This document shows positions 8,605 to 16,260 of a stretch of DNA of 64,000 nucleotides, in pieces. The notes under the pieces were generated by a model. It worked only from the letters and a program-made list of their open reading frames with translations, ran no database searches and was not told the origin of the DNA. A program made the position numbers and the translations under genes. The stretch comes from Chitinophaga filiformis (lineage in GTDB: Bacteria > Bacteroidota > Bacteroidia > Chitinophagales > Chitinophagaceae), in the NCBI RefSeq assembly GCF_900102545.1, contig NZ_FNBN01000004.1, positions 124,001-188,000 on the forward strand. The letters run 5' to 3'. The first letter of the stretch is position 1. Each line of letters starts with the position of its first letter.

Positions 8605-9804
8605 ATGGAGCACAAACATTTAGGAAAGGGAGATACGGCGTTTATGGCGGCTTGTACAGGACTTATTGTTGCCAACATTTACTATTGCCAACCACTGATC
8701 GTTCTTATTTCAAAAGAATGGGGATTACATGAAAGCGTTGCCGGCAGGGTTACCTATCTTACCCAGATAGGATATGCACTCGGGCTGTTACTGATCGTAC
8801 CCATGGGAGATATCCTGGAGCGTCGGAAACAGATCCTGATCAGCACCGCGGCTACCGTACTGGCGCTGTTACTGGCTGCCACTGCCCCGAATTTTCTCAC
8901 CCTTCAGATAGCCAGTGTACTCATTGGCACTTCCTCCATCGTTCCACAGCTTATTCTGCCACTGGCTGCCCATCTGACACACGACCACAAGCGAGGCAGT
9001 ACTATCGGTACCATCATGGCAGGTCTACTGGTCGGCATCCTGGCATCCCGCAGTCTTAGCGGGACAATCGGATCATTATATGGCTGGCGGGCGATGTATT
9101 ACATTGCGGCAGGGGTCTGTCTGGTACTGCTGTTATTGATGCGGTTACGTTTCCCTAAGAGTCAGCCGACATTTAAAGGTCACTACGGCCATCTGATGAA
9201 GTCCGTTGCACATTATGCCATGACACAGCCCTTACTTCGGCAGGCAGCGGTTACCAATGCCCTGTCCTTTGCAGTGGTAAGCGCCTTCTGGGTAACGATG
9301 GTGCTTTTCCTGTCCGGAGCGCCATTCGGGTTTAAATCCTTCGAGATCGGCCTTTTCGGCCTGGCAGGAGCCGCCGGTGCCCTTGCCGCTCCTCTGATCG
9401 GCAAGATCAGCGATGGCCGCGATCCGGGTAACAACATCATTATCGGGCTGATCTGTGAATTGCTCAGCTTCATAGGATTCTATTTTACCGGCAGCGGTAT
9501 CTTCCTGCTGCTGGCCGGCATTATCATACTGGACGTGGGGCACCAGTCTGTCCAGGTTACCAACCAGACTATCATCTACTCTATTCTTCCTGAAGCCAGG
9601 AACCGCTTTAATACCGTCTTTATGACCTCCACCTTTATAGGCGGTGCTACCGGCTCGGCTTTCGGGCTGTTCCTCTGGAATATTGGTCACTGGCCGGCTG
9701 TATGTGTCGGCTGTAGCGGAGTTGTCCTGATAAACATTTTCCTCTTCTTCAGAAATAAGGCAAAAGCCACCCGAAATGCGGAATTAGCCGTTCAAAAAGC
9801 CTAA
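8605..9804 (+). CDS. MFS transporter
   Basis: 399-residue polytopic inner-membrane protein with about 12 predicted hydrophobic spans. It has the DHA1-like N-terminus VANIYYCQPLIVLIS, the loop-2 signature GDILERRKQ after helix 2, and a matching loop (GKISDGRD) between helices 8 and 9. Thirty-five bases follow the M20 amidohydrolase gene, so the two are probably cotranscribed; the natural reading is transport of the hydrolase substrate or product. The substrate cannot be deduced. Confidence 0.9.
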   Translation: MEHKHLGKGDTAFMAACTGLIVANIYYCQPLIVLISKEWGLHESVAGRVTYLTQIGYALGLLLIVPMGDILERRKQILISTAATVLALLLAATAPNFLTLQIASVLIGTSSIVPQLILPLAAHLTHDHKRGSTIGTIMAGLLVGILASRSLSGTIGSLYGWRAMYYIAAGVCLVLLLLMRLRFPKSQPTFKGHYGHLMKSVAHYAMTQPLLRQAAVTNALSFAVVSAFWVTMVLFLSGAPFGFKSFEIGLFGLAGAAGALAAPLIGKISDGRDPGNNIIIGLICELLSFIGFYFTGSGIFLLLAGIIILDVGHQSVQVTNQTIIYSILPEARNRFNTVFMTSTFIGGATGSAFGLFLWNIGHWPAVCVGCSGVVLINIFLFFRNKAKATRNAELAVQKA

Positions 9805-9865
9805 GAATACAGTACTGTTCGCCGACCAGCGTTCGCTCTGGTATCGATCTGTTATTTATTCGTCG

Positions 9866-10019
9866 CCGTCACTTTACCGGCATTTTATCGGTATTTCATC
9901 GGCATTTCCATATCGCTTCACCAGCATTTCCATATCATTTCACCGTCATCTCTATATCGAATGGATATACATATGACGGTGAAATGATATCCAGATGACG
10001 GTATAGCGATATGGAGATA
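9866..10019. repeat. Degenerate 11-bp tandem array with internal dyad symmetry
   Basis: The sequence splits into 14 consecutive 11-mers, for example CCGGCATTTTA, TCGGCATTTCC, CCAGCATTTCC, ATATCATTTCA, CCGTCATCTCT, then in reverse sense ACGGTGAAATG, ATATCCAGATG, ACGGTATAGCG. Units beginning ATAT and CCNG alternate, giving a 22-bp higher-order repeat. The two halves are inverted: an 18-bp perfect inverted repeat joins 9932-9949 and 9973-9990 across 23 bases. The period is not a multiple of three, so it is not coding. See findings. Confidence 0.75.
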
Positions 10020-10174
10020 TAGAGAACAGATCGAACACTGAAGCAGTCTACGTTGCAGACGAACCCCATTTTCTTCCCCTGACGGGCGTTCCAACTGAAG
10101 GGTATTTATTCACTTTCAGCATTAGGTTTTTGGAAATTTCTGCGGACTGCGTCCTTGTTTTACCAGAAAGCCCT

Positions 10175-10182
10175 TATCTTCG
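10175..10182 (+). promoter_or_regulatory. Candidate -7 box (TATCTTCG) for the arginase-family gene
   Basis: One mismatch to TAnnTTTG; a TTG triplet about 20 bases upstream (10155) could be the -33 element. It lies 48 bases before the ATG. Weak because of the mismatch. Confidence 0.35.
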
Positions 10183-10229
10183 GTTAACAACCAAATTTTT
10201 GCCCTAACATAGATCCCAAAACAGTCACC

Positions 10230-11147
10230 ATGCGCCATTTCATGATCATTGAGGCTCCATCCAACCTCGGTTTGAAGGAATTACGCCCGGGTGTGGAACC
10301 AGGTGTCCGGCTGCTACCAGAGGCCCTGCGTAAAACAGAACTGGCCAGAGAGGCTGGCATCACTCACGTTATTTGTATACCAACTTTGCCTTACAGCATG
10401 GATATAGACGGGGAAAGCGGCGTCCGTAACGCAGAAGCCATTGCCGCCTATAGTGAGAAACTGGCCGCCAGGGTCAGGGAAGCTGTAGACAAGGATGTTA
10501 TCCCGATAGTGATAGGCGGGGACTGTAGTATTCTCATTGGTAATGCGCTGGGATTGAGAAGCACGGGCAGGCATTATGGCCTGTTTGCCATGGACGGCCA
10601 TCACGACTATATGTGGCCTGAACATTCCGGCACTGCCGGAGCGGCAGGAATGGCCCTTGCCATCGTATCGGGAAAGGGGCATGCAAAACTGACAGACATC
10701 GGGCAATTACGCCCATATATCAGGGAAGAGCATATTTATGCATATGGCAACCGGGAGCTGGACGCCGACTATGTGCAATTGATCACTGACAGCCAGGTTA
10801 ACTATTATGACCTGCTGACCATCCGGGAGCAGGGCACACGTGCCATTACCTCCCGTTTCCTGACAATGATCGGCCAGGCGGGGCTGGACGGCTTCTGGAT
10901 TCACCTGGATGTGGACGTACTGGATAATGATATCATGCCCTGTGTTGACAGTCCGCAGCCTGGGGGACTGTCTTACCGGGAATGGGAAGAAACCCTGCAA
11001 CCGCTGATTGCCTCACGGTACTTTAAAGGCATGAACATTACTATCCTTGACCCGAGCATGGACCGGGACAACAGGTATACAAAAGCCTTCTCTGAGCGTT
11101 TGGCTGCACTGTTAAGGCCGGCAGTTAAGGGTTTGAGTAACAGTTAA
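10230..11147 (+). CDS. Arginase/agmatinase-family ureohydrolase
   Basis: 305 residues, the family's normal length. These are binuclear manganese enzymes that hydrolyse guanidino groups (arginine, agmatine, formiminoglutamate). Metal motifs in order: GGDCS at about 96-100, DGHHD at 122-126 (the DxHxD motif), and DVDVLD near 227-232. The first motif has Cys99 where classic arginases have His (GGDHS), so the metal site is atypical and the substrate is uncertain. It follows the AraC-amidohydrolase-MFS cluster but has its own long upstream region, so cotranscription is doubtful. Confidence 0.85.
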   Translation: MRHFMIIEAPSNLGLKELRPGVEPGVRLLPEALRKTELAREAGITHVICIPTLPYSMDIDGESGVRNAEAIAAYSEKLAARVREAVDKDVIPIVIGGDCSILIGNALGLRSTGRHYGLFAMDGHHDYMWPEHSGTAGAAGMALAIVSGKGHAKLTDIGQLRPYIREEHIYAYGNRELDADYVQLITDSQVNYYDLLTIREQGTRAITSRFLTMIGQAGLDGFWIHLDVDVLDNDIMPCVDSPQPGGLSYREWEETLQPLIASRYFKGMNITILDPSMDRDNRYTKAFSERLAALLRPAVKGLSNS

Positions 11148-11189
11148 AAAAACTGGGCCCTACATTTTTTTTAATAAATAAAAAAACAA

Positions 11190-11197
11190 TACCTTCG
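11190..11197 (+). promoter_or_regulatory. Candidate -7 box (TACCTTCG) for tRNA-Leu
   Basis: TACCTTCG is one base from TAnnTTTG, 57 bases before the mature tRNA 5' end, in an A-rich stretch. No -33 TTG is visible, so this is tentative. Confidence 0.35.
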
Positions 11198-11253
11198 CAG
11201 TCCTTTTCTCAGCATGTGCATGCTGGGAAATGAAGTTCTTAAAAATACTGAAT

Positions 11254-11335
11254 GCGGGTGTGGTGAAATTGGTAGACACGCCAGACTTAGGATCTGGTGC
11301 TTCACGGCATGTAGGTTCGAGTCCTATCACCCGCA
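11254..11335 (+). tRNA. tRNA-Leu (anticodon UAG)
   Basis: 82-nt class II tRNA. The acceptor stem GCGGGTG pairs with CACCCGC at the 3' end, with discriminator A at 11335; CCA is not encoded. The anticodon arm is CCAGA-CTTAGGA-TCTGG, giving anticodon TAG in the 7-base loop. The variable arm is long (TGCTTCACGGCAT), as expected for leucine, and the T arm is TAGGTTCGAGTCCTA. All stems were paired by eye. Confidence 0.95.
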
Positions 11336-11344
11336 CTTTTTTTG

Positions 11345-11407
11345 ACGCTTAATGCCCGATGCTGACCGCTTAACGCAGACTCTGCCTCAGCATTAAGCGT
11401 TTTTTTT
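11345..11407 (+). terminator. Terminator after tRNA-Leu
   Basis: ACGCTTAATGC (11345-11355) is complementary to GCATTAAGCGT (11390-11400) and is followed by a run of seven T. The 34-base loop contains a second copy-like segment (CCGCTTAACGC), so alternative pairings exist. Confidence 0.7.
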
Positions 11408-11440
11408 ATCCGGCAATCCGGTACCCAGCTTCAAATTATT

Positions 11441-11513
11441 GCCATTAAGGCGCTAAGTCACCTAGTAACTCCCACATAGCTGCCATTCCTTCGTGCCTTT
11501 GTGACTTCATGGC
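11441..11513. repeat. Imperfect inverted repeat of the GCCATTAAGGC type
   Basis: The left arm at 11441-11465 (GCCATTAAGGCGCTAAGTCA...) roughly matches the reverse complement of the right arm at 11489-11513 (ending GTGACTTCATGGC), with several mismatches. The wording resembles the 'CACTAAGGCAC / GTGCCTTTGTG' intergenic elements scattered in many Bacteroidota genomes; that likeness is from memory. It lies 55 bases before tig. Confidence 0.45.
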
Positions 11514-11567
11514 AGAAAATTCAAACAAGGAATTATTATTGCTTCATACAAGAACATTTAAACTATT

Positions 11568-12944
11568 ATGGCAACCGTTACCAGAGAAAACATCGGTTTA
11601 TTGAATGATAAGATCACTGTGAAAGTGAGCCAGGAAGACTACCTTCCAAATTTTGACAAGGCAGTAAAGCAACTCAGCAAAACCGCTAATATACCTGGAT
11701 TCCGTAAAGGCATGGTGCCTGCTGGCATGGTAAAGAAAATGCACGGTCAGGCCATTTTTGCAGATGAAATACTGAAAACTGTTGAAAAAGAGCTGATGGG
11801 ATATCTCCAGAATGAAAAAGTGGAAATATTCGCACAGCCACTCTCCCTGGATAAAGAAGCGAAAACTTTCGACCACAATAATCCATCTGAATACAATTTT
11901 GACTTTGAAATAGGTCTGAAACCAGCTTTCGAGGTTACTCCGCTGGTGTCTGGCAAGACTACCCTGACCCGTTACAAGATCAAAGCTACCCCTGAAATGC
12001 TGAACGAAGAGATCGAGCGTCTGCAGTTAAGAGGTGGTAAATCCAACGAAGTTGAGTCCGTTAGCAGCCCTGATAACGTTCTCGGCCTGAATGTTGTTGA
12101 AACAGATGCTCAGGGTACTGCTGTAGAAGGTGGTCTCCAGAAAGACATCTCTTTCCTGGTGAAAAACTTCAGCGCTGCTACCCAGGCAGAACTGCAGGGT
12201 AAGAAAAAAGACGATAGCATCGTGGTACTGGCTTCTGCAGCTATTGACGCTGACAAGCTGGTTTGGTTCCAGCATGATATACTCGGCCTGCACGAGGATA
12301 TCTCTGCGAAACATTACAAACTGACTATTACCAAGGTAGAATTAATAGAAAAAAGAGAACTGAACGAAGAGTTCTTCAAAGAAGTGTTCCCTGCTGAAGA
12401 AATCACTACTGAAGCAGCCTTCCGCGAAAAACTGCAATCAGAAATAGAAAAATCCTGGGATGCCGAAAGCCGCAACCGCCTGCACAACGACCTGTTCGAA
12501 GTGCTGGTTCACGAAACGCCGATAGAGCTGCCTAAGGATTTTCTGAAACGTTGGCTGCAAACCGGCGGCGAAAAGCCAAAAACCGCTGAAGAAGCTGACA
12601 AGGAATATCCAGGTTTTGATCATCAGTTGCGCTGGACATTAATCAGCGATAAACTGATCCGCGAAAATCAGCTGGACGTTTCTTTCGACGAAGTGAAAGA
12701 AGCAGCCAAACAGAAAGTACTGGGCTATTTTGGTGGCGCTGCCGCTACCGATGGTGCAGACTGGCTGGATAGCTACCTGGAGCGCCTGCTGCAGGATGAG
12801 AAATTCGTGGACCAGACCTACCGCGAGATGGTGACTCAGAAATTGTTTGATTGGGCAGAAAATAAGGTAAATGTGAAGGAAGAGGAAGTAACAGCCGAAG
12901 AATTTGCTAAATTACCTAATAAACATCACCATCATGAACATTAA
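11568..12944 (+). CDS. tig: Trigger factor, ribosome-associated chaperone
   Basis: 458-residue prolyl isomerase/chaperone that meets nascent chains at the ribosome exit. The N-terminal ribosome-binding domain carries the signature IPGFRKGMVPAGMVKK at about residues 42-57; the G-F-R-K tetrad is the known ribosome contact. The PPIase-like middle domain is divergent, as in other Bacteroidota, and a long helical C-terminal arm follows. The protein ends in a His-rich tail (NKHHHHEH), which is unusual. Its last codons overlap the clpP start by 11 bases, so translational coupling is likely. The tig-clpP-clpX order is conserved across bacteria. Confidence 0.95.
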   Translation: MATVTRENIGLLNDKITVKVSQEDYLPNFDKAVKQLSKTANIPGFRKGMVPAGMVKKMHGQAIFADEILKTVEKELMGYLQNEKVEIFAQPLSLDKEAKTFDHNNPSEYNFDFEIGLKPAFEVTPLVSGKTTLTRYKIKATPEMLNEEIERLQLRGGKSNEVESVSSPDNVLGLNVVETDAQGTAVEGGLQKDISFLVKNFSAATQAELQGKKKDDSIVVLASAAIDADKLVWFQHDILGLHEDISAKHYKLTITKVELIEKRELNEEFFKEVFPAEEITTEAAFREKLQSEIEKSWDAESRNRLHNDLFEVLVHETPIELPKDFLKRWLQTGGEKPKTAEEADKEYPGFDHQLRWTLISDKLIRENQLDVSFDEVKEAAKQKVLGYFGGAAATDGADWLDSYLERLLQDEKFVDQTYREMVTQKLFDWAENKVNVKEEEVTAEEFAKLPNKHHHHEH

Positions 12945-13635
12945 TAACGAATTCAGGAAATATGCCATCCAGCATAGAGGGATCAGCAGCCTGGTAGTAG
13001 ATAGCTATACCCGTCATCAGATTAATGCCTTAACGCCAAACATCATCGAGGAACGCCCGATGAACATGGCGATAATGGATGTGTTCTCTCGTTTGATGAT
13101 GGATCGTATCATTTTCATGGGAGACCCTGTAAATGACTACGTAGCCAATATTATCACCGCACAGTTGCTGTTCCTGGAGTCTACCGACCGTACCCGCGAT
13201 ATACAGATGTATATCAACAGTCCCGGTGGTAGCGTATATGCAGGCCTTGGTATATATGACACCATGCAGATCATCGCTCCTGATGTAGCTACTATCTGTA
13301 CCGGTATGGCCGCTTCTTTTGGCGCCGTATTGCTGGTAGCAGGTACAAAAGGTAAGCGTACTGCGCTGAAACACGCCAGGGTTATGATTCACCAGCCTCA
13401 TGGTGGTGCAGAAGGCCAGACCTCCGATATCGAAATCACTGCACGTGAGTTCGTTAAGCTGAAAAAAGAGCTGAACGAGATCATCGCTACCCATTGCGGC
13501 CAGCCAGTGAAGAAAGTAGAGAAAGACTCTGACCGTGACTACTGGATGACTGCCGACGAAGCGAAAGAATACGGCATCATCGATGACGTACTCACCAGGA
13601 ATCCAAGAAAACAGCAGGAAAACAATCCGCAATAA
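12934..13635 (+). CDS. clpP: ATP-dependent Clp protease proteolytic subunit
   Basis: 233-residue serine protease subunit that forms the double-heptamer chamber served by ClpX. The catalytic Ser is in GMAASFGAVLL (Ser128), the His in MIHQPHGG (His153), and the Asp lies near DRDYWM; the triad is complete. YINSPGGSVYAGLGIYD is the conserved handle/oxyanion region. Starting at ATG 12934 gives MNINNEFRKYAIQHRGIS; the frame is open upstream, but that segment is inside tig. A hairpin after the stop codon separates it from clpX. Confidence 0.96.
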   Translation: MNINNEFRKYAIQHRGISSLVVDSYTRHQINALTPNIIEERPMNMAIMDVFSRLMMDRIIFMGDPVNDYVANIITAQLLFLESTDRTRDIQMYINSPGGSVYAGLGIYDTMQIIAPDVATICTGMAASFGAVLLVAGTKGKRTALKHARVMIHQPHGGAEGQTSDIEITAREFVKLKKELNEIIATHCGQPVKKVEKDSDRDYWMTADEAKEYGIIDDVLTRNPRKQQENNPQ

Positions 13636-13657
13636 CAGATTACGGAAAAAGTAAATT

Positions 13658-13695
13658 GAAAAAGGGTGCGAAATGTGTTTTTTGCACCCTTTTTC
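13658..13695 (+). terminator. Hairpin terminator between clpP and clpX
   Basis: Perfect 12-bp stem GAAAAAGGGTGC / GCACCCTTTTTC (13658-13669 and 13684-13695) with a 14-nt loop. The T-run is mostly inside the stem, so termination may be partial, allowing some readthrough into clpX. Confidence 0.7.
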
Positions 13696-13728
13696 ATTTC
13701 ATGAAGTTCCCCTTTCCCCCATTTAACG

Positions 13729-13736
13729 TACCTTTG
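13729..13736 (+). promoter_or_regulatory. Candidate -7 box (TACCTTTG) for clpX
   Basis: Exact TAnnTTTG match ending only 6 bases before the clpX ATG. The predicted transcript start would fall at or next to the start codon, so a leaderless or nearly leaderless mRNA is possible. Confidence 0.5.
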
Positions 13737-13742
13737 TAAGCT

Positions 13743-14978
13743 ATGAAAGAGTCTAAAATCCGTTGCTCATTTTGCAACCGTTCAAAAGATGAAGTGCAAA
13801 TACTGATTGCCGGTGCAGAAGGTCATATCTGTGAGAACTGCGTAGCAAACGCGCAGGAGATCATAGAACAGGAACTGTTTCAGCAGCAGGGCAAGAAAGC
13901 GCCCTCCCACTTTGTTCCTAAAGTGGCGAAACCTGTCGAAATCAAGAAGTTCCTGGACGAATATGTGATTGGTCAGGATGATGCAAAGAAAATACTGGCA
14001 GTAGCCGTATATAACCACTATAAACGACTGAACCAACAGGTTGGGGATGACGATGTAGAGATCGAGAAATCAAACATCATCATGGTCGGTGAAACCGGTA
14101 CAGGTAAAACCCTGCTGGCTAAATCCATCGCCCGCCTGCTCAATGTACCCTTCACCATCGTAGACGCTACCGTGTTTACAGAGGCAGGTTACGTAGGTGA
14201 AGACGTGGAAAGCATCCTTACCCGCCTGCTGCAGGTTTGTAACTACGACGTGGAAGCTGCCGAAAGAGGTATCGTATACATCGACGAGATAGATAAGATC
14301 GCCCGTAAAAGCGATAACCCTTCCATCACCCGCGACGTAAGCGGTGAAGGCGTGCAACAGGGTCTCCTGAAGCTGCTGGAAGGTACAGAAGCACTGGTTC
14401 CCCCACAAGGTGGCCGTAAACATCCTGAACAGAAACTTATCAAGGTAAATACCCAGAATATCCTGTTCATCTGCGGTGGTGCGTTCGACGGTGTGGATAA
14501 GATCATCAGTCGCAGGGTACAGACCCACTCTATCGGTTTCAATGTGAATACTGACAGGGAAGAGGAAAACAAAAAGCACATCCTGCGCTATGTAAATTCT
14601 CAGGACCTGAAATCATTCGGATTGATCCCTGAATTACTGGGACGTCTGCCGGTGGTGACCTACCTGAACTCTCTCGACTCCGATGCACTGAAAGCGATCC
14701 TGACAGAACCTAAGAATGCCCTTGTAAAACAATACAAGAAGCTGTTCAAGGTAGAAGGTATCGAGTTGGTAATAGAAGATCATGCCGTGGATTATATCGT
14801 GGAAAAAGCAATGGAATACAAACTGGGCGCCCGTGGTCTCCGTTCCATCTGCGAAGTGGTACTGAGCGACGCTATGTTTAACCTTCCTTCTTCCAGCGAA
14901 AGCACTTTTGTGCTGACAAGAACTTATGCAGAAGAAAGACTGGATAAGTCTACGCTGGTGCAGCTAAAAGTTGCCTGA
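13743..14978 (+). CDS. clpX: ATP-dependent Clp protease ATP-binding subunit ClpX
   Basis: 411-residue AAA+ unfoldase. The N-terminal zinc finger has two CxxC pairs (CSFCNRS and CENC). Walker A is GETGTGKT, Walker B VYIDEIDKI, and the ClpP-binding loop region and C-terminal small domain (YKLGARGLRSICEVVL) are present. Length and order are typical. It is downstream of clpP, with a separating hairpin and its own candidate promoter. Confidence 0.97.
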   Translation: MKESKIRCSFCNRSKDEVQILIAGAEGHICENCVANAQEIIEQELFQQQGKKAPSHFVPKVAKPVEIKKFLDEYVIGQDDAKKILAVAVYNHYKRLNQQVGDDDVEIEKSNIIMVGETGTGKTLLAKSIARLLNVPFTIVDATVFTEAGYVGEDVESILTRLLQVCNYDVEAAERGIVYIDEIDKIARKSDNPSITRDVSGEGVQQGLLKLLEGTEALVPPQGGRKHPEQKLIKVNTQNILFICGGAFDGVDKIISRRVQTHSIGFNVNTDREEENKKHILRYVNSQDLKSFGLIPELLGRLPVVTYLNSLDSDALKAILTEPKNALVKQYKKLFKVEGIELVIEDHAVDYIVEKAMEYKLGARGLRSICEVVLSDAMFNLPSSSESTFVLTRTYAEERLDKSTLVQLKVA

Positions 14979-14993
14979 TCAAACTAAATATAA

Positions 14994-15029
14994 TGAAGAA
15001 GGCGTCCGTTGTCACGGACGCCTTCTTCA
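14994..15029. terminator. Bidirectional terminator between convergent genes
   Basis: Perfect 15-bp stem TGAAGAAGGCGTCCG with its complement (14994-15008 and 15015-15029) and a 6-nt loop. It lies 15 bases after the clpX stop and 18 bases before the end of the convergent membrane-protein gene. Confidence 0.9.
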
Positions 15030-15047
15030 TTTATGATACAATCAGGC

Positions 15048-15785
15048 TCACGGCGTTCTATCCTGCCTGTCACTTACGTTCTGTTTAGTCGTTCCTTTGC
15101 AAATTTGATAAAATGACATGCTACCGATATTAAACAGCGTAGTATCGTATCCACGTCCAGCTTCGGTTCCAGCCATTTCCTTCAATATTCTCTTACTTAT
15201 CCATTCCGGTTGCCTTTTATGGATACTATCATTAGCAAACAAAGTGTCAAGGTCATGACAGCTATAGTTTTTACTATTTATTTCAGATGCCGGCTGTAGT
15301 TGAATAGCTGTTTCACTTATGTTGGTCACTTTCGTCCAGAGAAGCCCCTGACCACTGACATTAAATTCGAAATAGTCATTCAACGTCGGATGCATGATAT
15401 TTCCTATCTCCACTTCATTCTCATGCTTCCGGAATGCCCTGTAGTCCCGTTCTTCAATATAGTCCCGTACCTTCATCGATAAAAAAAGGGCCAAAGGAAC
15501 GGTTAAAAAGAGAATAAAGCCTATATACGCCCGCCAGGGCACCCCCTTCTCATGCTTCTCAATAAGCTCGTCTTCTAGGGAAGAATCTGTTATTGCGATC
15601 AATTTATTATCATCAGTACGGGCCACCCATTCATAGTAGCCGGGTAATGTCGGAATGAAGAAAAAATGCAGATAATACTGATGCAGCTCAAATTGCCTGA
15701 TAACCGGAGGAACCGCCACAGCTAATTCTGACGGCAACACCTTCTTTCGGATATATCGCCTGCGGCCAAATATTATGAAATACAT
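15048..15785 (-). CDS. Membrane protein of unknown function with a zinc-ribbon-like N-terminus lacking cysteines
   Basis: About 245 residues. The opening MYFIIFGRRRYIRKK followed by YYLHFFFIPTLPGYYEW has the layout of small Bacteroidota proteins that start with an 'FFIFG-basic' strand, a CxxC zinc ribbon and then HFFFIPFFP; here the CxxC pairs are absent. One transmembrane helix follows (AYIGFILFLTVPLALFLSM, about residues 110-128), then a soluble domain of unknown type. The ATG at 15785 is preferred because the extra 34 residues upstream do not look conserved. Function unknown. Confidence 0.7.
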   Translation of the reverse strand: MYFIIFGRRRYIRKKVLPSELAVAVPPVIRQFELHQYYLHFFFIPTLPGYYEWVARTDDNKLIAITDSSLEDELIEKHEKGVPWRAYIGFILFLTVPLALFLSMKVRDYIEERDYRAFRKHENEVEIGNIMHPTLNDYFEFNVSGQGLLWTKVTNISETAIQLQPASEINSKNYSCHDLDTLFANDSIHKRQPEWISKRILKEMAGTEAGRGYDTTLFNIGSMSFYQICKGTTKQNVSDRQDRTP

Positions 15786-15918
15786 AGGGTAGGATTTATG
15801 CTGACTTAAGTCAGTTTTTGTATGCCAAAGAAAACAGAAATTATTCATATATAATTCCGGTAAACCTTTATTTCCTCTTTTTTTCATTTCTCGTTACCTT
15901 TAAATCAAAGCATACGAT

Positions 15919-16128
15919 ATGGACCTCTTAAAAGAACTCAAAGAAAAAGCAGGACTCTCCAATGAGCAGGCGTTAAAAACCTTCGAAATCCTAAAAGAAT
16001 ACGTAAGGGGTAAAGTGCCCGTTTTTCTGTCAGGTACTGTTGAAAAATGGTTTGCAGACATCGAAAAAAGAGCAGGCTCTCAGGGCCCGGCAGAAGAGAA
16101 TAAAGACAACGACTTCCTCGAACACTAG
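15919..16128 (+). CDS. Small acidic helical protein, unknown function
   Basis: 69 residues (MDLLKELKEKAGLSNEQALKT...), with amphipathic N-terminal helices, a central GKVPVFLSGTVEKWF segment and an acidic Asn/Glu/Asp-rich tail. The layout resembles short proteins in which 'LLxxLxEKAGLSxEQA' precedes a hydrophobic helix, but I cannot name the family. It has its own strong terminator and is divergent from the membrane protein, which supports it being a real gene. Confidence 0.75.
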   Translation: MDLLKELKEKAGLSNEQALKTFEILKEYVRGKVPVFLSGTVEKWFADIEKRAGSQGPAEENKDNDFLEH

Positions 16129-16147
16129 AGAATAATATTCCAATGAT

Positions 16148-16184
16148 AAAAGGCCGATCTGTCTATGACAGGTCGGCCTTTTAT
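16148..16184 (+). terminator. Terminator of the small helical-protein gene
   Basis: Stem AAAAGGCCGATCTGTC / GACAGGTCGGCCTTTT with one G-U pair and a 3-nt loop, then further T residues; 19 bases after the stop codon. Confidence 0.85.
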
Positions 16185-16260
16185 TTTCTGACAGTGTCCG
16201 GTTGTGAATAACATACCAGGGACAAATTGAACAGTTGAAGATCGTTACAGCTACGCTTTT

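Larger units (their letters stand above)
9805..10229. other. Intergenic region holding an 11-bp-period repeat array
   Basis: 425 bases without a gene between the MFS and arginase-family genes. The middle is occupied by a degenerate 11-bp-period array (annotated separately), and the right side has a candidate promoter box for the arginase-family gene. No small coding frame was convincing. Confidence 0.6.
11148..11567. other. Intergenic region with tRNA-Leu, terminator and repeat-like element
   Basis: This 420-base gap holds a tRNA gene, its probable terminator, and an imperfect inverted repeat upstream of tig, each listed separately. The rest is A/T-rich leader. Confidence 0.7.

Noticed and set aside
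9866..10019. Coding interpretation (repetitive protein) of the 11-bp-period array
   Set aside because: The period is 11, which would shift frame at every repeat, so a repetitive protein is not possible.
11254..11335. Second tRNA or tRNA-linked integration site near tRNA-Leu
   Set aside because: No repeat of the 3' end of the tRNA and no integrase gene is present nearby. Only a terminator and an intergenic repeat-like element were found.
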